A program made the translations under genes and the position numbers. The notes under the pieces are model-generated. The model was given only the letters and a program-made list of their open reading frames with translations. It was not told where the DNA came from and did not search any database. A stretch of 38,816 bases of DNA from Stenotrophomonas sp. UBA2124. Lineage in GTDB: Bacteria; Pseudomonadota; Gammaproteobacteria; Xanthomonadales; Xanthomonadaceae. Positions 14,224 through 22,986 of the stretch are shown piece after piece; the stretch's first letter is position 1; the number at the start of each line of letters is the position of its first letter. The stretch covers positions 203,062 to 241,877 of the forward strand of contig DCXY01000002.1 of NCBI GenBank assembly GCA_002329155.1, written 5' to 3'.

Positions 14224-16515
14224 TCAACCCGCGCGCTCTGCTTCCATCTGCTTGCGGATCTGCGCATCCACCGCGGCAATGGCGGTCATGTTCAACACGC
14301 GGCGCGAGCTGGCGCTGCTGGTGAGGATGTGCACCGGCTTGGAAATGCCCATCAGGATCGGGCCGATGGCCACGCCGTTGGTGAACACGCGCACCAGGTT
14401 GTAGGCGATGTTGGCCGCCTCCAGGTTGGGCAGCACGAACAGGTTGGCACGGCCCTTGAGCGTGCTGTTGGGCAGCAGCTTCTCGCGCAGTGCCTCGTCC
14501 CATGCGGTGTCGCCCTGCATCTCGCCATCCACGTTGAGGCGCGGGTTGCGCTTGAGCAGCTGCTCGCGCACCTGGCGCATCTTCAGCGCGTCCTTTGAAT
14601 CGTGGCTGCCGAAGTTGGAATGGGACAGCAGCGCGATCTTCGGCTCGATGCCGAACAGCTTCATGCGGTAGGCCGCCTGCAGCGTGGATTCGACGATCTG
14701 GTCGACGCTGGGGTCTTCCTGCACGTGGGTATCCACGAAGAAGAACACGCCCTGCGAATTGATCACGCCGGTCATGGCCGAGGTGGAACTGACCCGCTGT
14801 TCCAGCGGAATCACGCTGCGCACATAGCCCAGCTTCTTGTGGAAGCGGCCCACCAGCCCGGACAGCATGGCATCGGCCTCGCCACGCGCCACCATCACCG
14901 CCGCGATCAGGGTGGGACGCGAGCGCATCAGGTTCTTGGCGGCGGACACGGTGACGCCCTTGCGGCCGGTCAGCTCGTGGTAGTACTGCCAGTACTCGTT
15001 GAAGCGCGGATCGTCGTTGATGTTGGTGACCTCGAAATCCACGCCGGCGCGCATGCGCAGGCCCAGGCGCTCGATGCGGGCCTCGATCACGTCGGGGCGG
15101 CCGATCAGGATCGGCGCGGCCACGCCTTCGTCGATCACGTTCTGCACCGCCTGCAGCACCACTTCCTCTTCGCCCTCGGCGTACACCACGCGCTGCTTGT
15201 CGGCACGCGCACGGTCGTACACCGGCTTCATGAACAGGCTGGTGCGGTACACGAACTGCGCCAGCTTCTCGCGGTAGGCGTTCATGTCGTCGATGGGACG
15301 CGTGGCCACGCCCGAATCCATCGCCGCCTGTGCCACCGCCGAGGACAGCTCCACCAGCAGGCGGCGGTCGAACGGACGTGGAATCACATAGTCACGACCG
15401 AAGCTCGGCGTCTCGCCACTGTAGGCGGCGCCCATGTCCGAGGCTTCCTTGCGTGCCAGCGCAGCGATGGCGCGCACGCAGGCAACCTTCATTTCCTCGT
15501 TGATGCCGGTGGCGCCTACGTCCAGCGCACCACGGAACAGGTAAGGGAAGCACAGCGCGTTGTTGACCTGGTTCGGGTAATCCGAACGGCCGGTGCCCAT
15601 GATCACGTCCGGGCGCACCGACCTGGCATCTTCCGGCAGGATTTCCGGGTAGGGGTTGGCCAGGGCGAAGATCACCGGGTCCGGCGCCATGGTGGCGACC
15701 ATCTCCCTGGTGAGGATGCCACCGGCGGACAGGCCGAGGAAAATATCCGCGCCTTCCACGATCTCGGCCAGCGTGCGCTTGTCGGTATCGCGTGCGTAGC
15801 GGGCCTTCTCCGGGTCCAGATCGGTACGGCCGGTGTGCAGCACGCCGTCGCGGTCGAAGGCCAGGATGTTCTCCGGCTTCAGCCCCAGCTGCACCAGCAT
15901 GTTGACGCAGGAGATGCCGGCCGCGCCCATGCCGGTGGTGGCCAGCTTGACCTCTTCGATCTTCTTGCCGGTGATGACCATGGCATTGAGCACCGCCGCG
16001 CCCACGATGATCGCGGTGCCGTGCTGGTCGTCATGGAACACCGGGATGTTCATGCGCTCGCGCAGCTTGCGCTCTACCACGAAGCATTCCGGTGCCTTGA
16101 TGTCCTCAAGGTTGATGCCGCCGAAGGTCGGCTCCAGCGAGGCGATGATGTCGACCAGCTTGTCCGGATCGTTCTCGTTGATCTCGATGTCGAACACATC
16201 GATACCGGCGAACTTCTGGAACAGCACCCCCTTGCCTTCCATCACCGGCTTGCCGGCCAGCGGGCCGATGTTGCCCAGGCCCAGCACCGCGGTGCCGTTG
16301 GTGATCACCGCCACCAGGTTGCCGCGTGCGGTCAGCTCGCTGGCCTGGCCCGGGTCGGCCACGATGGCCTCACAGGCGTGCGCCACACCCGGCGAATACG
16401 CCAGCGACAGGTCGCGCTGGGTCAGCATTGGCTTGGTGGCCACCACCTTGATCTTGCCCGGCGGCGACATGCGGTGGTAGTCGAGGGCGGCCTGTTTGAA
16501 ATCTTCTTTGGACAT
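14224..16515 (-). CDS. maeB: NADP-dependent malic enzyme (MaeB type, phosphotransacetylase-like C-terminus)
   Basis: 763 aa. It converts malate to pyruvate and CO2 with reduction of NADP+. The N-terminal malic domain (about 15-155) has LSLAYSPGVAHACEAI and FHDDQHGTAIIV (metal/active site). The dinucleotide-binding domain (about 160-395) has TTGMGAAGISC. The C-terminal third (about 430-755) resembles phosphate acetyltransferase (RGEADAMLSGLVGRF, HSNFGSHDSKDA) and is thought to be regulatory, responding to acetyl-CoA in the MaeB class. The ATG at 16515 (MSKEDFKQAALDYH) is the usual family start; MPSRS at 16530 is possible. It lies downstream of dctA on the same strand, 231 bp away, and would use imported malate. 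Confidence 0.96.
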   Translation of the reverse strand: MSKEDFKQAALDYHRMSPPGKIKVVATKPMLTQRDLSLAYSPGVAHACEAIVADPGQASELTARGNLVAVITNGTAVLGLGNIGPLAGKPVMEGKGVLFQKFAGIDVFDIEINENDPDKLVDIIASLEPTFGGINLEDIKAPECFVVERKLRERMNIPVFHDDQHGTAIIVGAAVLNAMVITGKKIEEVKLATTGMGAAGISCVNMLVQLGLKPENILAFDRDGVLHTGRTDLDPEKARYARDTDKRTLAEIVEGADIFLGLSAGGILTREMVATMAPDPVIFALANPYPEILPEDARSVRPDVIMGTGRSDYPNQVNNALCFPYLFRGALDVGATGINEEMKVACVRAIAALARKEASDMGAAYSGETPSFGRDYVIPRPFDRRLLVELSSAVAQAAMDSGVATRPIDDMNAYREKLAQFVYRTSLFMKPVYDRARADKQRVVYAEGEEEVVLQAVQNVIDEGVAAPILIGRPDVIEARIERLGLRMRAGVDFEVTNINDDPRFNEYWQYYHELTGRKGVTVSAAKNLMRSRPTLIAAVMVARGEADAMLSGLVGRFHKKLGYVRSVIPLEQRVSSTSAMTGVINSQGVFFFVDTHVQEDPSVDQIVESTLQAAYRMKLFGIEPKIALLSHSNFGSHDSKDALKMRQVREQLLKRNPRLNVDGEMQGDTAWDEALREKLLPNSTLKGRANLFVLPNLEAANIAYNLVRVFTNGVAIGPILMGISKPVHILTSSASSRRVLNMTAIAAVDAQIRKQMEAERAG

Positions 16516-16552
16516 CGATCTGGACGGCATGAATGGGCGGAAGGGACGAAGG

Positions 16553-16558
16553 ATGATA
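16553..16558 (-). promoter_or_regulatory. Candidate -10 box of maeB
   Basis: Minus-strand TATCAT within GGTATCATCC, 37 nt upstream of the maeB ATG. No clear -35. The gap 16516-16746 otherwise holds only the hairpin after dctA. Confidence 0.35.
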
Positions 16559-16693
16559 CCGCGTTGCGCCGTCCGGACCTGTCGCGTTGCTGTCACGGAC
16601 AATGCTGCAAACGCACATAAAGCACGCTGAAGGAAATGATCCGCAGGCAACGGGTCGGTATGGTTACAGCCGCATCCCACGGATGAAACGCAT

Positions 16694-16722
16694 GGGGCCA
16701 CGCCTGCAACAGGCGCAGCCCC
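16694..16722. terminator. Hairpin downstream of dctA
   Basis: GGGGC-CA-CGCCTG, CAA loop, CAGGCG-CA-GCCCC: two stems of 5 and 6 bp with a small symmetric internal loop. It starts 24 nt after the dctA stop. It has no T-run, so termination is uncertain. Confidence 0.4.
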
Positions 16723-16746
16723 ACACGGCATGCAGCATGTTGTGGC

Positions 16747-18105
16747 TCAGCGCAGCGCCAGGTCCTCCACAGGCTCGGCCTGCGCGAGTGGTTCGGCCTG
16801 CGCAGGTGGCACCGGTGCACCACCGGCCAGCGCACGGGCCAGCTGCTGCTGGTCCAGCTGCCCCTCCCAGCGTGACACCACCACGGTTGCGACGGCATTT
16901 CCGACGAAATTGGTCAAAGAGCGGCACTCGCTCATGAAGCGGTCCACACCCAGGATCAGCGCCATGCCTGCCACCGGTACCTCCGGTACCACTGCCAGCG
17001 TCGCCGCCAGGGTGATGAAGCCCGCGCCGGTGACACCGGCCGCGCCCTTGGAGCTGAGCATGGCCACCAGCAGCAGTGCGATCTGGTGGCCCAGGGTCAG
17101 TTCGGTGTTGGTGGCCTGGGCGATGAACAGCGCGGCCAGCGTCATGTAGATGTTGGTGCCATCCAGGTTGAAGGAGTAACCGGTGGGCACCACCAGCCCC
17201 ACCACCGACTTGCCGCAGCCTGCGCGCTCCATCTTCTCCATCAGCGAGGGCAGCGCCGATTCGGAAGAGGACGTGCCCAGCACCAGCAGCAGCTCCTCCT
17301 TCAGGTAGCGGATCAGCCCTATCACCGAGAACCCGCACAGGCGGGCCACGGCACCCAGTATGACCACCACGAACAGCAGCGATGTCAGGTAGAAGGCACC
17401 CACCAGCCACGCCAGGTTGACCAGCGAGCCCAGCCCGTACTTGCCGATGGTGAAGGCAATGGCGCCGAACGCACCAATGGGCGCGGCCCGCATCAACATG
17501 TGCACCAGCTTGAACACCGGCACCGTCAGCGCCTCCAGCAGCCGCTGCACAGGCTTGCCGGTGTCCCCGGCCAGCGCCAGCGCAATGCCGAACAGCACCG
17601 CCACGAACAGCACCTGCAGGATGTTGTCACCCACGAACGGGCTGAGCAGGGTCTTGGGAATGATGTCCATGGCAAACCCGACCAGGGTCAGCTCATGCGA
17701 CTTCTGCACATAGCTCTGTACCGCGCTCTGGTCCAGATCGGCCGGGTTGATGTTCATGCCCGCACCGGGCTGCACCACATGCGCCACCACCATGCCCACC
17801 ACCAGTGCAAGCGTGGAGAAGAACAGGAAGTAGGTCATGGCCTTGGCAAATACACGGCCAACGCTGCGCAGCTGGCTCATGCCGGCAATGCCGGTGACGA
17901 TGGTCAGGAAGATCACCGGCGCGATGATCATCTTCACCAGCTTGATGAAGGCATCGCCCAGCGGCTTGAGCTGCTCGGCGAATGCCGGCTCGAAGTGGCC
18001 CAGCACGATGCCCAGGGCAATGGCGACCAGCACCTGCACATACAGATGCCGGTAGAAGGGAGTGCGGCCAACGGGCAGCAGCGCGGTGGAATCGGGAACG
18101 TGCAT
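16747..18105 (-). CDS. dctA: C4-dicarboxylate:cation symporter DctA
   Basis: 452 aa, DAACS family inner-membrane carrier for succinate, fumarate and malate. It shows FYRHLYVQVLVAIALGIVLGHFEP at the N-terminus, the MIIAPVIFLTIVTGIAGM segment, the serine-rich re-entrant loop (LGTSSSESALPSLMEKME), the GYSFNLDGTNIYM motif that carries the cation-binding Asn/Asp, and GAAGVTGAGFI. The ATG at 18105 has a GAGGTG ribosome site 6 nt upstream; the frame continues upstream but into non-coding sequence. Two putative regulator boxes lie 63-99 nt upstream of the start. It sits beside maeB and opposite a DctB-like sensor kinase. Confidence 0.96.
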   Translation of the reverse strand: MHVPDSTALLPVGRTPFYRHLYVQVLVAIALGIVLGHFEPAFAEQLKPLGDAFIKLVKMIIAPVIFLTIVTGIAGMSQLRSVGRVFAKAMTYFLFFSTLALVVGMVVAHVVQPGAGMNINPADLDQSAVQSYVQKSHELTLVGFAMDIIPKTLLSPFVGDNILQVLFVAVLFGIALALAGDTGKPVQRLLEALTVPVFKLVHMLMRAAPIGAFGAIAFTIGKYGLGSLVNLAWLVGAFYLTSLLFVVVILGAVARLCGFSVIGLIRYLKEELLLVLGTSSSESALPSLMEKMERAGCGKSVVGLVVPTGYSFNLDGTNIYMTLAALFIAQATNTELTLGHQIALLLVAMLSSKGAAGVTGAGFITLAATLAVVPEVPVAGMALILGVDRFMSECRSLTNFVGNAVATVVVSRWEGQLDQQQLARALAGGAPVPPAQAEPLAQAEPVEDLALR

Positions 18106-18167
18106 GCGACACCTCGACAGGTAACGGCTATGGCTCGGTGTTGTACGCGCGATGCCGCGGTGCGCCG

Positions 18168-18204
18168 ATAACGCATTGGTAGTAGCTAATACATTGGTAT
18201 TAGG
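18168..18204 (-). promoter_or_regulatory. Two adjacent putative response-regulator boxes upstream of dctA
   Basis: Read on the minus strand (towards dctA), box 1 at 18185-18168 is CTACTACCAATGCGTTAT. Box 2 at 18204-18187 is CTAATACCAATGTATTAG, itself a perfect inverted repeat CTAATAC-CAAT-GTATTAG. The two agree at 14 of 18 positions and are offset by 19 bp, about two helical turns. Box 1 is identical to the box upstream of the porin gene. The proximal box ends 62 nt before the dctA ATG. Confidence 0.7.
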
Positions 18205-18388
18205 CCCGTCAGCGCTGGGTTCCCCGACCATTGCAACCGCACAACGCCGTGCATGCCATGCGGCGCCTTGCAGCGCGCGGCTGCCGGCTTTCCACGGACC
18301 CGTGCAGCGGTCCTTACAAAGCGCGCGCGCAGCCGTACCGGCAAGGCCACCGCTGGTGCCGCACCCGCAACTGCGCAACCATGCGCCC

Positions 18389-21037
18389 ATGCCGTTCCTC
18401 CAGCACTCCCGCCGCCGCGCACGTTTCTGGCTGATGTGCGCAACCGCCGTGGCCCTGGGCGTGATCTGCCTGGGCCTGATGCGGCACCTTGAACGCCGCA
18501 GCCTGCTGGCCGATGCCGCGCAGGCGCGCGAGCAGCTGCGGCTCAGCGCCGAGGCCATGCAGGCGATGATCGAACGCCACGGCGTATTGCCGGCGGTGCT
18601 TGCGCTGGACCCTGACATCCGCAACGCGCTGCGTGCGGACGCGTCCGCGCAGGCGCTTGATGCCCTCAACCACAAGCTCGAACAGGTGAATGGTGCGGCA
18701 ACCACCTCCACCCTCACCCTGCTCGACCAGAACGGCAATGCCATTGCCGCCAGCAACTGGCGCGCCGGCGGCGCCAGCAATGTCGGCAAGCGTTACCAGT
18801 TCCGCCCCTACTTCCAGCATGCCATGCGCGATGGCAGCGGAACCTTCTATGCGTTGGGCGTGACCACCGGTATACCCGGCTACTTCATGTCCGAAGCGGT
18901 GCGTGATGACAGCGGCAGGCCGCTGGGCGTGGTGGTGGTCAAGGTGGTGCTGCGCCCGCTTGAAACCACCTGGGCCGAATCACCCGGTGCGATGTTCGCC
19001 AACGATGCCAATGGCGTGATCTTCCTGGCCAGCCGCACCCGCTGGCGCTACAGCACGCTGCAGGCATTGGATGCACAGGCCCGCGACGACCTCTCCCAGA
19101 CCCGCCAGTACGGCCCGGTGCCGCACAGCCTGCTCGACTACCGCAGGATCGAGCAGCTGGGCGATGGTGTGCGCCGGGTACGCCTGGCCGATATCGGCGA
19201 TGTGATCTGGATCAGGCAGCCGCTGCCCCGCCAGGGCTGGACGCTGAACCTCATGCACTCCACCAGTGCCAGCCTGGCCGCCGCGCGCACCCAGGCCGCA
19301 CTGATCGGCGCCGGGCTGCTGGCCGCCACGCTGCTGGGCTTCGTGCTGTGGCAGCGGCGCCACCTGGCACAGCTGCGCGAGCGCAGCCGCGGCGAACTGG
19401 AACGGCTGGTCAAGCTGCACGCCCACGAGCTGCGCACCGCGCAGGACGGCCTGGTGCAGGCCGCGCACGCTGCCGACTACGGCGAAAGCCGCAGCCTGCA
19501 GCACCTGCCGCAGGGTGTGTGCGTGGTGGACGCCGAGCTCAACCTGATCGCCTGGAACCGCCGCTACGTGGAGCTGTTCCGGTTTCCTGCCGGCTTCATC
19601 CATGTCGGGCGGCCCATTGCCGATGTGTTCCGCTACAACGCCATGCGCGGGCTGCTGGGGCCCGGTCCGATTGATGAGGCCATCGAGCGCAGGCTCAACC
19701 ACCTGCGCTCGGGCAACCCGCACATGCATGAGCGCGAACGTGGCGACGGCACCGTCATCGAGATACGCGGCAACCCCCTGCCCGATGGCGGCTTCGTCAC
19801 CAGCTATGCCGACATCACCGCCTACCGCAATGCCGCGCGCGACCTGCGCTCGCTGGCCGACACCCTGACCCAGCGGGTGGACGAGCGTACCCGCGACCTG
19901 GCCGCCGCCAAACGCGAGGCCGAGGACGCCAACCGTTCCAAGACGCGCTTCGTGGCCGCCGCCGTGCATGACCTGCTGCAACCGCTCAACGCCGCGCGCA
20001 TGTTTCTTTCCGCGCTGCGCGAGCGGCTGGAGGAGCCCGCTGGCAGGCAGATTGCCGACAGCATCGACAACGCGCTGACCGCACAGGACGGCATTCTCAA
20101 CAGCCTGCTGGACATCTCCCGACTGGAGTCAGGCGCGCTGGAAACCACCATCGAGGATTTCGCGCTGGAGCCGCTGCTTGATGCACTGACCCAGGAGTTC
20201 GGCATCCTTGCCCAGGCCCGTGGCCTGCGCCTGGAGCGCGTGGCGACCCGTGCGGTGGTGCGCAGCGACCGCGCACTGCTGCGCCGCATCCTGCAGAACT
20301 TCCTGTCCAACGCCATCCGCTACACGCCGCACGGCCGCATCGTACTGGGCTGCCGGCGCCAGGGGCAGTGGCTGCGCATCGAGGTGCACGACAGTGGCCC
20401 CGGCATACCCGAGGCACGCCAGGGGGAGGTGTTTGAGGAATTCCGGCGGCTGGATGACAACTGCGACGAAGCGCGTGGGACCGGCCTGGGGCTTGCCATT
20501 GTCGAGCGTATCGCCCGGCTGCTGGGCCACCCCATCGGCCTGCGCTCGGTACTGGACCACGGCAGCGTGTTCTCGGTGAGCGTGCCAAGGGGCAACCGCG
20601 CCGCCCTGGCCAACACGCTGCCAGCCACCACCGTTGCCGCTGGCCGGCAGGCGGAATCGCTGCTGGAAGGCTGCAGAGTCTGGTGCATCGATGACGACAT
20701 GCTGGTCAGCAGCGCCACCCGCGTGCTGCTTGAACGCTGGGGCTGCCAGGTCACGGTTGCCAACAGCGCCGATGAGGCCATCGCCAGCGCAGGCCCGGCC
20801 AACGCGCCACAGCTGTTGCTGCTGGATGTGCGGCTGGGCGCGGTGACCGGCCCGGAGCTGCTGCCGGGCCTGGTGGAGCAGTGGCAGCACACCCCGGCGG
20901 TGATTCTCTACACCGCTGAACAGGACCCCGCGCTGCGGGCATTGGCCAGTGCGAACGGCTGGAGCTTTCTGTCCAAGCAGGCACGCAGCGCCGCGCTGCG
21001 CTCACTGATGACCCACCTCTACCAGCGCAGCCGCTGA
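18389..21037 (+). CDS. Hybrid sensor histidine kinase: DctB-like sensor, PAS, NahK-like kinase core, receiver
   Basis: 882 aa. TM1 13-32; periplasmic domain about 35-300; TM2 304-321; linker coiled coil; PAS-like domain about 365-480 (LPQGVCVVDAELNLIAWNRRY); coiled coil; HisKA with HDLLQPLNAARMF (His527); ATPase with N-box NFLSNAIRYT, DSGPGIP and GTGLGLAI; C-terminal receiver with IDDD and Asp813. The periplasmic part carries the C4-dicarboxylate sensor signature of DctB: IAASNW, VGKRYQFRPYFQHAM, FYALGVTTGIPGYFMS. The HDLLQPLNAAR phosphoacceptor box is that of the NahK/ErcS' group. The start at 18389 avoids the operator region that the longer open frame would include; no Shine-Dalgarno was found. 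It probably senses dicarboxylates and feeds the response regulator that ends 15 nt away in convergent orientation. Confidence 0.93.
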   Translation: MPFLQHSRRRARFWLMCATAVALGVICLGLMRHLERRSLLADAAQAREQLRLSAEAMQAMIERHGVLPAVLALDPDIRNALRADASAQALDALNHKLEQVNGAATTSTLTLLDQNGNAIAASNWRAGGASNVGKRYQFRPYFQHAMRDGSGTFYALGVTTGIPGYFMSEAVRDDSGRPLGVVVVKVVLRPLETTWAESPGAMFANDANGVIFLASRTRWRYSTLQALDAQARDDLSQTRQYGPVPHSLLDYRRIEQLGDGVRRVRLADIGDVIWIRQPLPRQGWTLNLMHSTSASLAAARTQAALIGAGLLAATLLGFVLWQRRHLAQLRERSRGELERLVKLHAHELRTAQDGLVQAAHAADYGESRSLQHLPQGVCVVDAELNLIAWNRRYVELFRFPAGFIHVGRPIADVFRYNAMRGLLGPGPIDEAIERRLNHLRSGNPHMHERERGDGTVIEIRGNPLPDGGFVTSYADITAYRNAARDLRSLADTLTQRVDERTRDLAAAKREAEDANRSKTRFVAAAVHDLLQPLNAARMFLSALRERLEEPAGRQIADSIDNALTAQDGILNSLLDISRLESGALETTIEDFALEPLLDALTQEFGILAQARGLRLERVATRAVVRSDRALLRRILQNFLSNAIRYTPHGRIVLGCRRQGQWLRIEVHDSGPGIPEARQGEVFEEFRRLDDNCDEARGTGLGLAIVERIARLLGHPIGLRSVLDHGSVFSVSVPRGNRAALANTLPATTVAAGRQAESLLEGCRVWCIDDDMLVSSATRVLLERWGCQVTVANSADEAIASAGPANAPQLLLLDVRLGAVTGPELLPGLVEQWQHTPAVILYTAEQDPALRALASANGWSFLSKQARSAALRSLMTHLYQRSR

Positions 21038-21051
21038 GCCGCGGCACTCAC

Positions 21052-21711
21052 TCAGCCGGCATCACCCCAGCCACCCGGCTCACCCTCCGGCTCCAGCGCC
21101 TTGACCAGCAGCGCCGCCTGGGTGCGGCTGTTGCAACCCAGCTTCTTGAGGATGGCGGTGACATGCACCTTCACCGTGTTCTCGGCGACACCCAGTTCGT
21201 AGGCAATCTGCTTGTTGAGCAGTCCGTCGGCCACGCACACAAGTACCCGGAACTGCTGTGGCGTGAGCTGGGCCAAGCGCACAGCAAGCTGTGCATCACG
21301 CTCGGAACGCTCGGCTGACAGCGGCGGGAAACTGGTGTCCCCCGCCATCACCGCTTCCACCGCCAGGCGCATCGCCTCGGCCGGGGCCGATTTGGGTATG
21401 AAGCCGGCCGCCCCGAACTGCTGCGCACGCCTTATCACCCGCGGGTGGTCATTGGAGGAAATGATGATGACCGGAATATCCGGCCGCTCGCCGCGCAGCC
21501 ATACCAGCGAGGAGAAGCCGCGGGCGCCGGGCATGGCCAGATCCAGCAGCACCAGATCAATCTGCGGCTCGGCCTGCAGCGCCTGGACCAGTGCCGAGGC
21601 GCTGGCCACCTCGGCGGTCTGCCCGGTTACCCCGTCATCACGCAGCGCGTGCAGCACCGCCGCACGGAACAGCGGGTGATCGTCGGCGACAAGGATTCTG
21701 GCCTGGCTCAT
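21052..21711 (-). CDS. NarL/FixJ (LuxR-type) response regulator
   Basis: 219 aa. The receiver domain (about 4-120) has acidic pocket Asp10-Asp11, phosphoacceptor Asp57 (LVLLDLAMPG), the switch Ser in IIISSNDHP and Lys in PKSAPAEA. The C-terminal LuxR helix-turn-helix (about 147-210) reads LTPQQFRVLVCVADGLLNKQIAYELGVAENTVKVHVTAILKKLG. It lies tail-to-tail with the hybrid kinase and head-to-head with the porin gene. It is the likely reader of the boxes upstream of dctA and the porin gene, playing the role that DctR has in the DctSR system of Rhodobacter capsulatus. Confidence 0.93.
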   Translation of the reverse strand: MSQARILVADDHPLFRAAVLHALRDDGVTGQTAEVASASALVQALQAEPQIDLVLLDLAMPGARGFSSLVWLRGERPDIPVIIISSNDHPRVIRRAQQFGAAGFIPKSAPAEAMRLAVEAVMAGDTSFPPLSAERSERDAQLAVRLAQLTPQQFRVLVCVADGLLNKQIAYELGVAENTVKVHVTAILKKLGCNSRTQAALLVKALEPEGEPGGWGDAG

Positions 21712-21745
21712 GCAGCCAGTGTGTCATGTCGCCACTAGCGGCACC

Positions 21746-21763
21746 CTACTACCAATGCGTTAT
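21746..21763 (+). promoter_or_regulatory. Putative response-regulator box upstream of the porin gene
   Basis: CTACTACCAATGCGTTAT, identical over 18 bp to box 1 upstream of dctA and in the same orientation relative to the gene. It ends 60 nt before the chosen porin start (62 nt at dctA). The extended site contains the dyad CCAAT-GCGTT-ATTGG (21752-21766). It also lies 35-52 nt upstream of the divergent regulator gene. Confidence 0.7.
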
Positions 21764-21823
21764 TGGGCCCGGCCACGCAGCTGCTTAAGGTCCGCCTGCC
21801 GAATCCATGCCGCAGGAATGCCC

Positions 21824-22972
21824 ATGCCCGCACACCATGCCGTCACCTCATGCCTTGCCTTGCTGGCACTGGTGGCACTTCCCGCCGCACAGGCCGGCGA
21901 GAATGCCAGCATCCGCTTCAGCGGGCGCCTGCATTACGACACCGCACGCTTCAACAACGATGGCCGCGGTACCGCCGAACGCCACGGCGACGACCTGCGC
22001 GCCGCATGGCTGGCGGCCTCGGGCAAGCTGTATGGCCTGGACTACAAGGTCGAAGGTGATTTCGCCCCGCACAAGCCGGTGGCGCGTGACGTGTACATCG
22101 CCCGCCGTTTCGACGCCAATACCGTCACGCTGGGCCAGTTCAAGCAGTACTTCAGCCTCGACGACCGCATCAGCAGCAACCACATTGCCACCATCGAGCG
22201 CAGCTGGTTGGCGCAGACCCTGGCCCCGGGTTACCGGCTGGGGCTGGGCATGAATGGCAGCGGCGGCGATGCGTTCTGGAGTGGCAGCATCTACAGCCTG
22301 GAAAGCATCGACGCGTGGAAGGTGAAAGGCCGCGGCGCCGGCGTCCGCGCGGGCTATGCGCCGTGGCACGCGCCGGGCCATGTGCTGCACCTGGGCGCCT
22401 CGCTGGCGCGCGAGCAGCAGGACAACCCGGGCATGGGCAACGCCGCCGCGCTGCGCGTGCGCCCACGCACCGCCGGCTATTTCGCCGACAACAGCCGCCT
22501 GCCGCTGGTGGAGTTCCGCAATGGCCGCGATGTCACCGTCAACAAGTTCGGCGCGGAGGCCGCTGGCGTGCACGGTGCCTGGTCATGGCAGGCCGAATAC
22601 GGTGGCGCCCGCTACGACGATGGCGAGCAGACCGCCGATGTCCGTGCCGGCTATGTACAGGGCAGCTGGCTGCTGACCGGCGAGGCGCGCAGTTATGACG
22701 CCAGGGCCGGCCGCTTCGTCCAGCTCAAGCCAACCGACGGCACCAGCGCGCTGGAGCTGGTGGCACGCTATGACCACATCAAAGGCAGGCAGCGCCCGCT
22801 GCTGCGCCGCGAGCTGTCCGCCGAGGCCTGGACGCTGGGCGTGAACTGGTATGCCGCCCGCCATATGCGCGTGATGGTGGATCTCACCGACAGCCGCAGC
22901 CGCAATGTGCTCACCAGCACCACCCTGGACCACACCCGCGTGCTGGCCGGCCGCGTGCAGCTGGATTTCTGA
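21824..22972 (+). CDS. OprP/OprO-family outer membrane porin
   Basis: 382 aa from the ATG at 21824, which has AGGA 7 nt upstream; the ATG two codons earlier (21818) is too close to it. A signal peptide ends near LPAAQA (about residue 22). The mature part is a beta-barrel of alternating polar and aromatic residues with family-typical stretches FSGRLHYDTARF at the start, NTVTLGQFKQYFSLDDRISSNHIATIERS, and a C-terminal Phe (LDF) as expected for Bam-assembled barrels. The family includes phosphate- and pyrophosphate-selective OprP/OprO, but many members take other anions. Shared regulation with dctA suggests dicarboxylate passage, which is inference. Confidence 0.88.
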   Translation: MPAHHAVTSCLALLALVALPAAQAGENASIRFSGRLHYDTARFNNDGRGTAERHGDDLRAAWLAASGKLYGLDYKVEGDFAPHKPVARDVYIARRFDANTVTLGQFKQYFSLDDRISSNHIATIERSWLAQTLAPGYRLGLGMNGSGGDAFWSGSIYSLESIDAWKVKGRGAGVRAGYAPWHAPGHVLHLGASLAREQQDNPGMGNAAALRVRPRTAGYFADNSRLPLVEFRNGRDVTVNKFGAEAAGVHGAWSWQAEYGGARYDDGEQTADVRAGYVQGSWLLTGEARSYDARAGRFVQLKPTDGTSALELVARYDHIKGRQRPLLRRELSAEAWTLGVNWYAARHMRVMVDLTDSRSRNVLTSTTLDHTRVLAGRVQLDF

Positions 22973-22986
22973 GCCAGGACGATGCC

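Noticed and set aside
14602..16620. A 672-codon open frame on the plus strand, antisense to maeB
   Set aside because: Its translation is His/Gln/Arg-rich low complexity, typical of the reverse strand of a high-GC gene, and maeB on the other strand is unambiguous.
18152..18388. N-terminal extension of the hybrid kinase
   Set aside because: The extension runs through the dctA promoter boxes and has no domain; TM1 begins right after the start at 18389.
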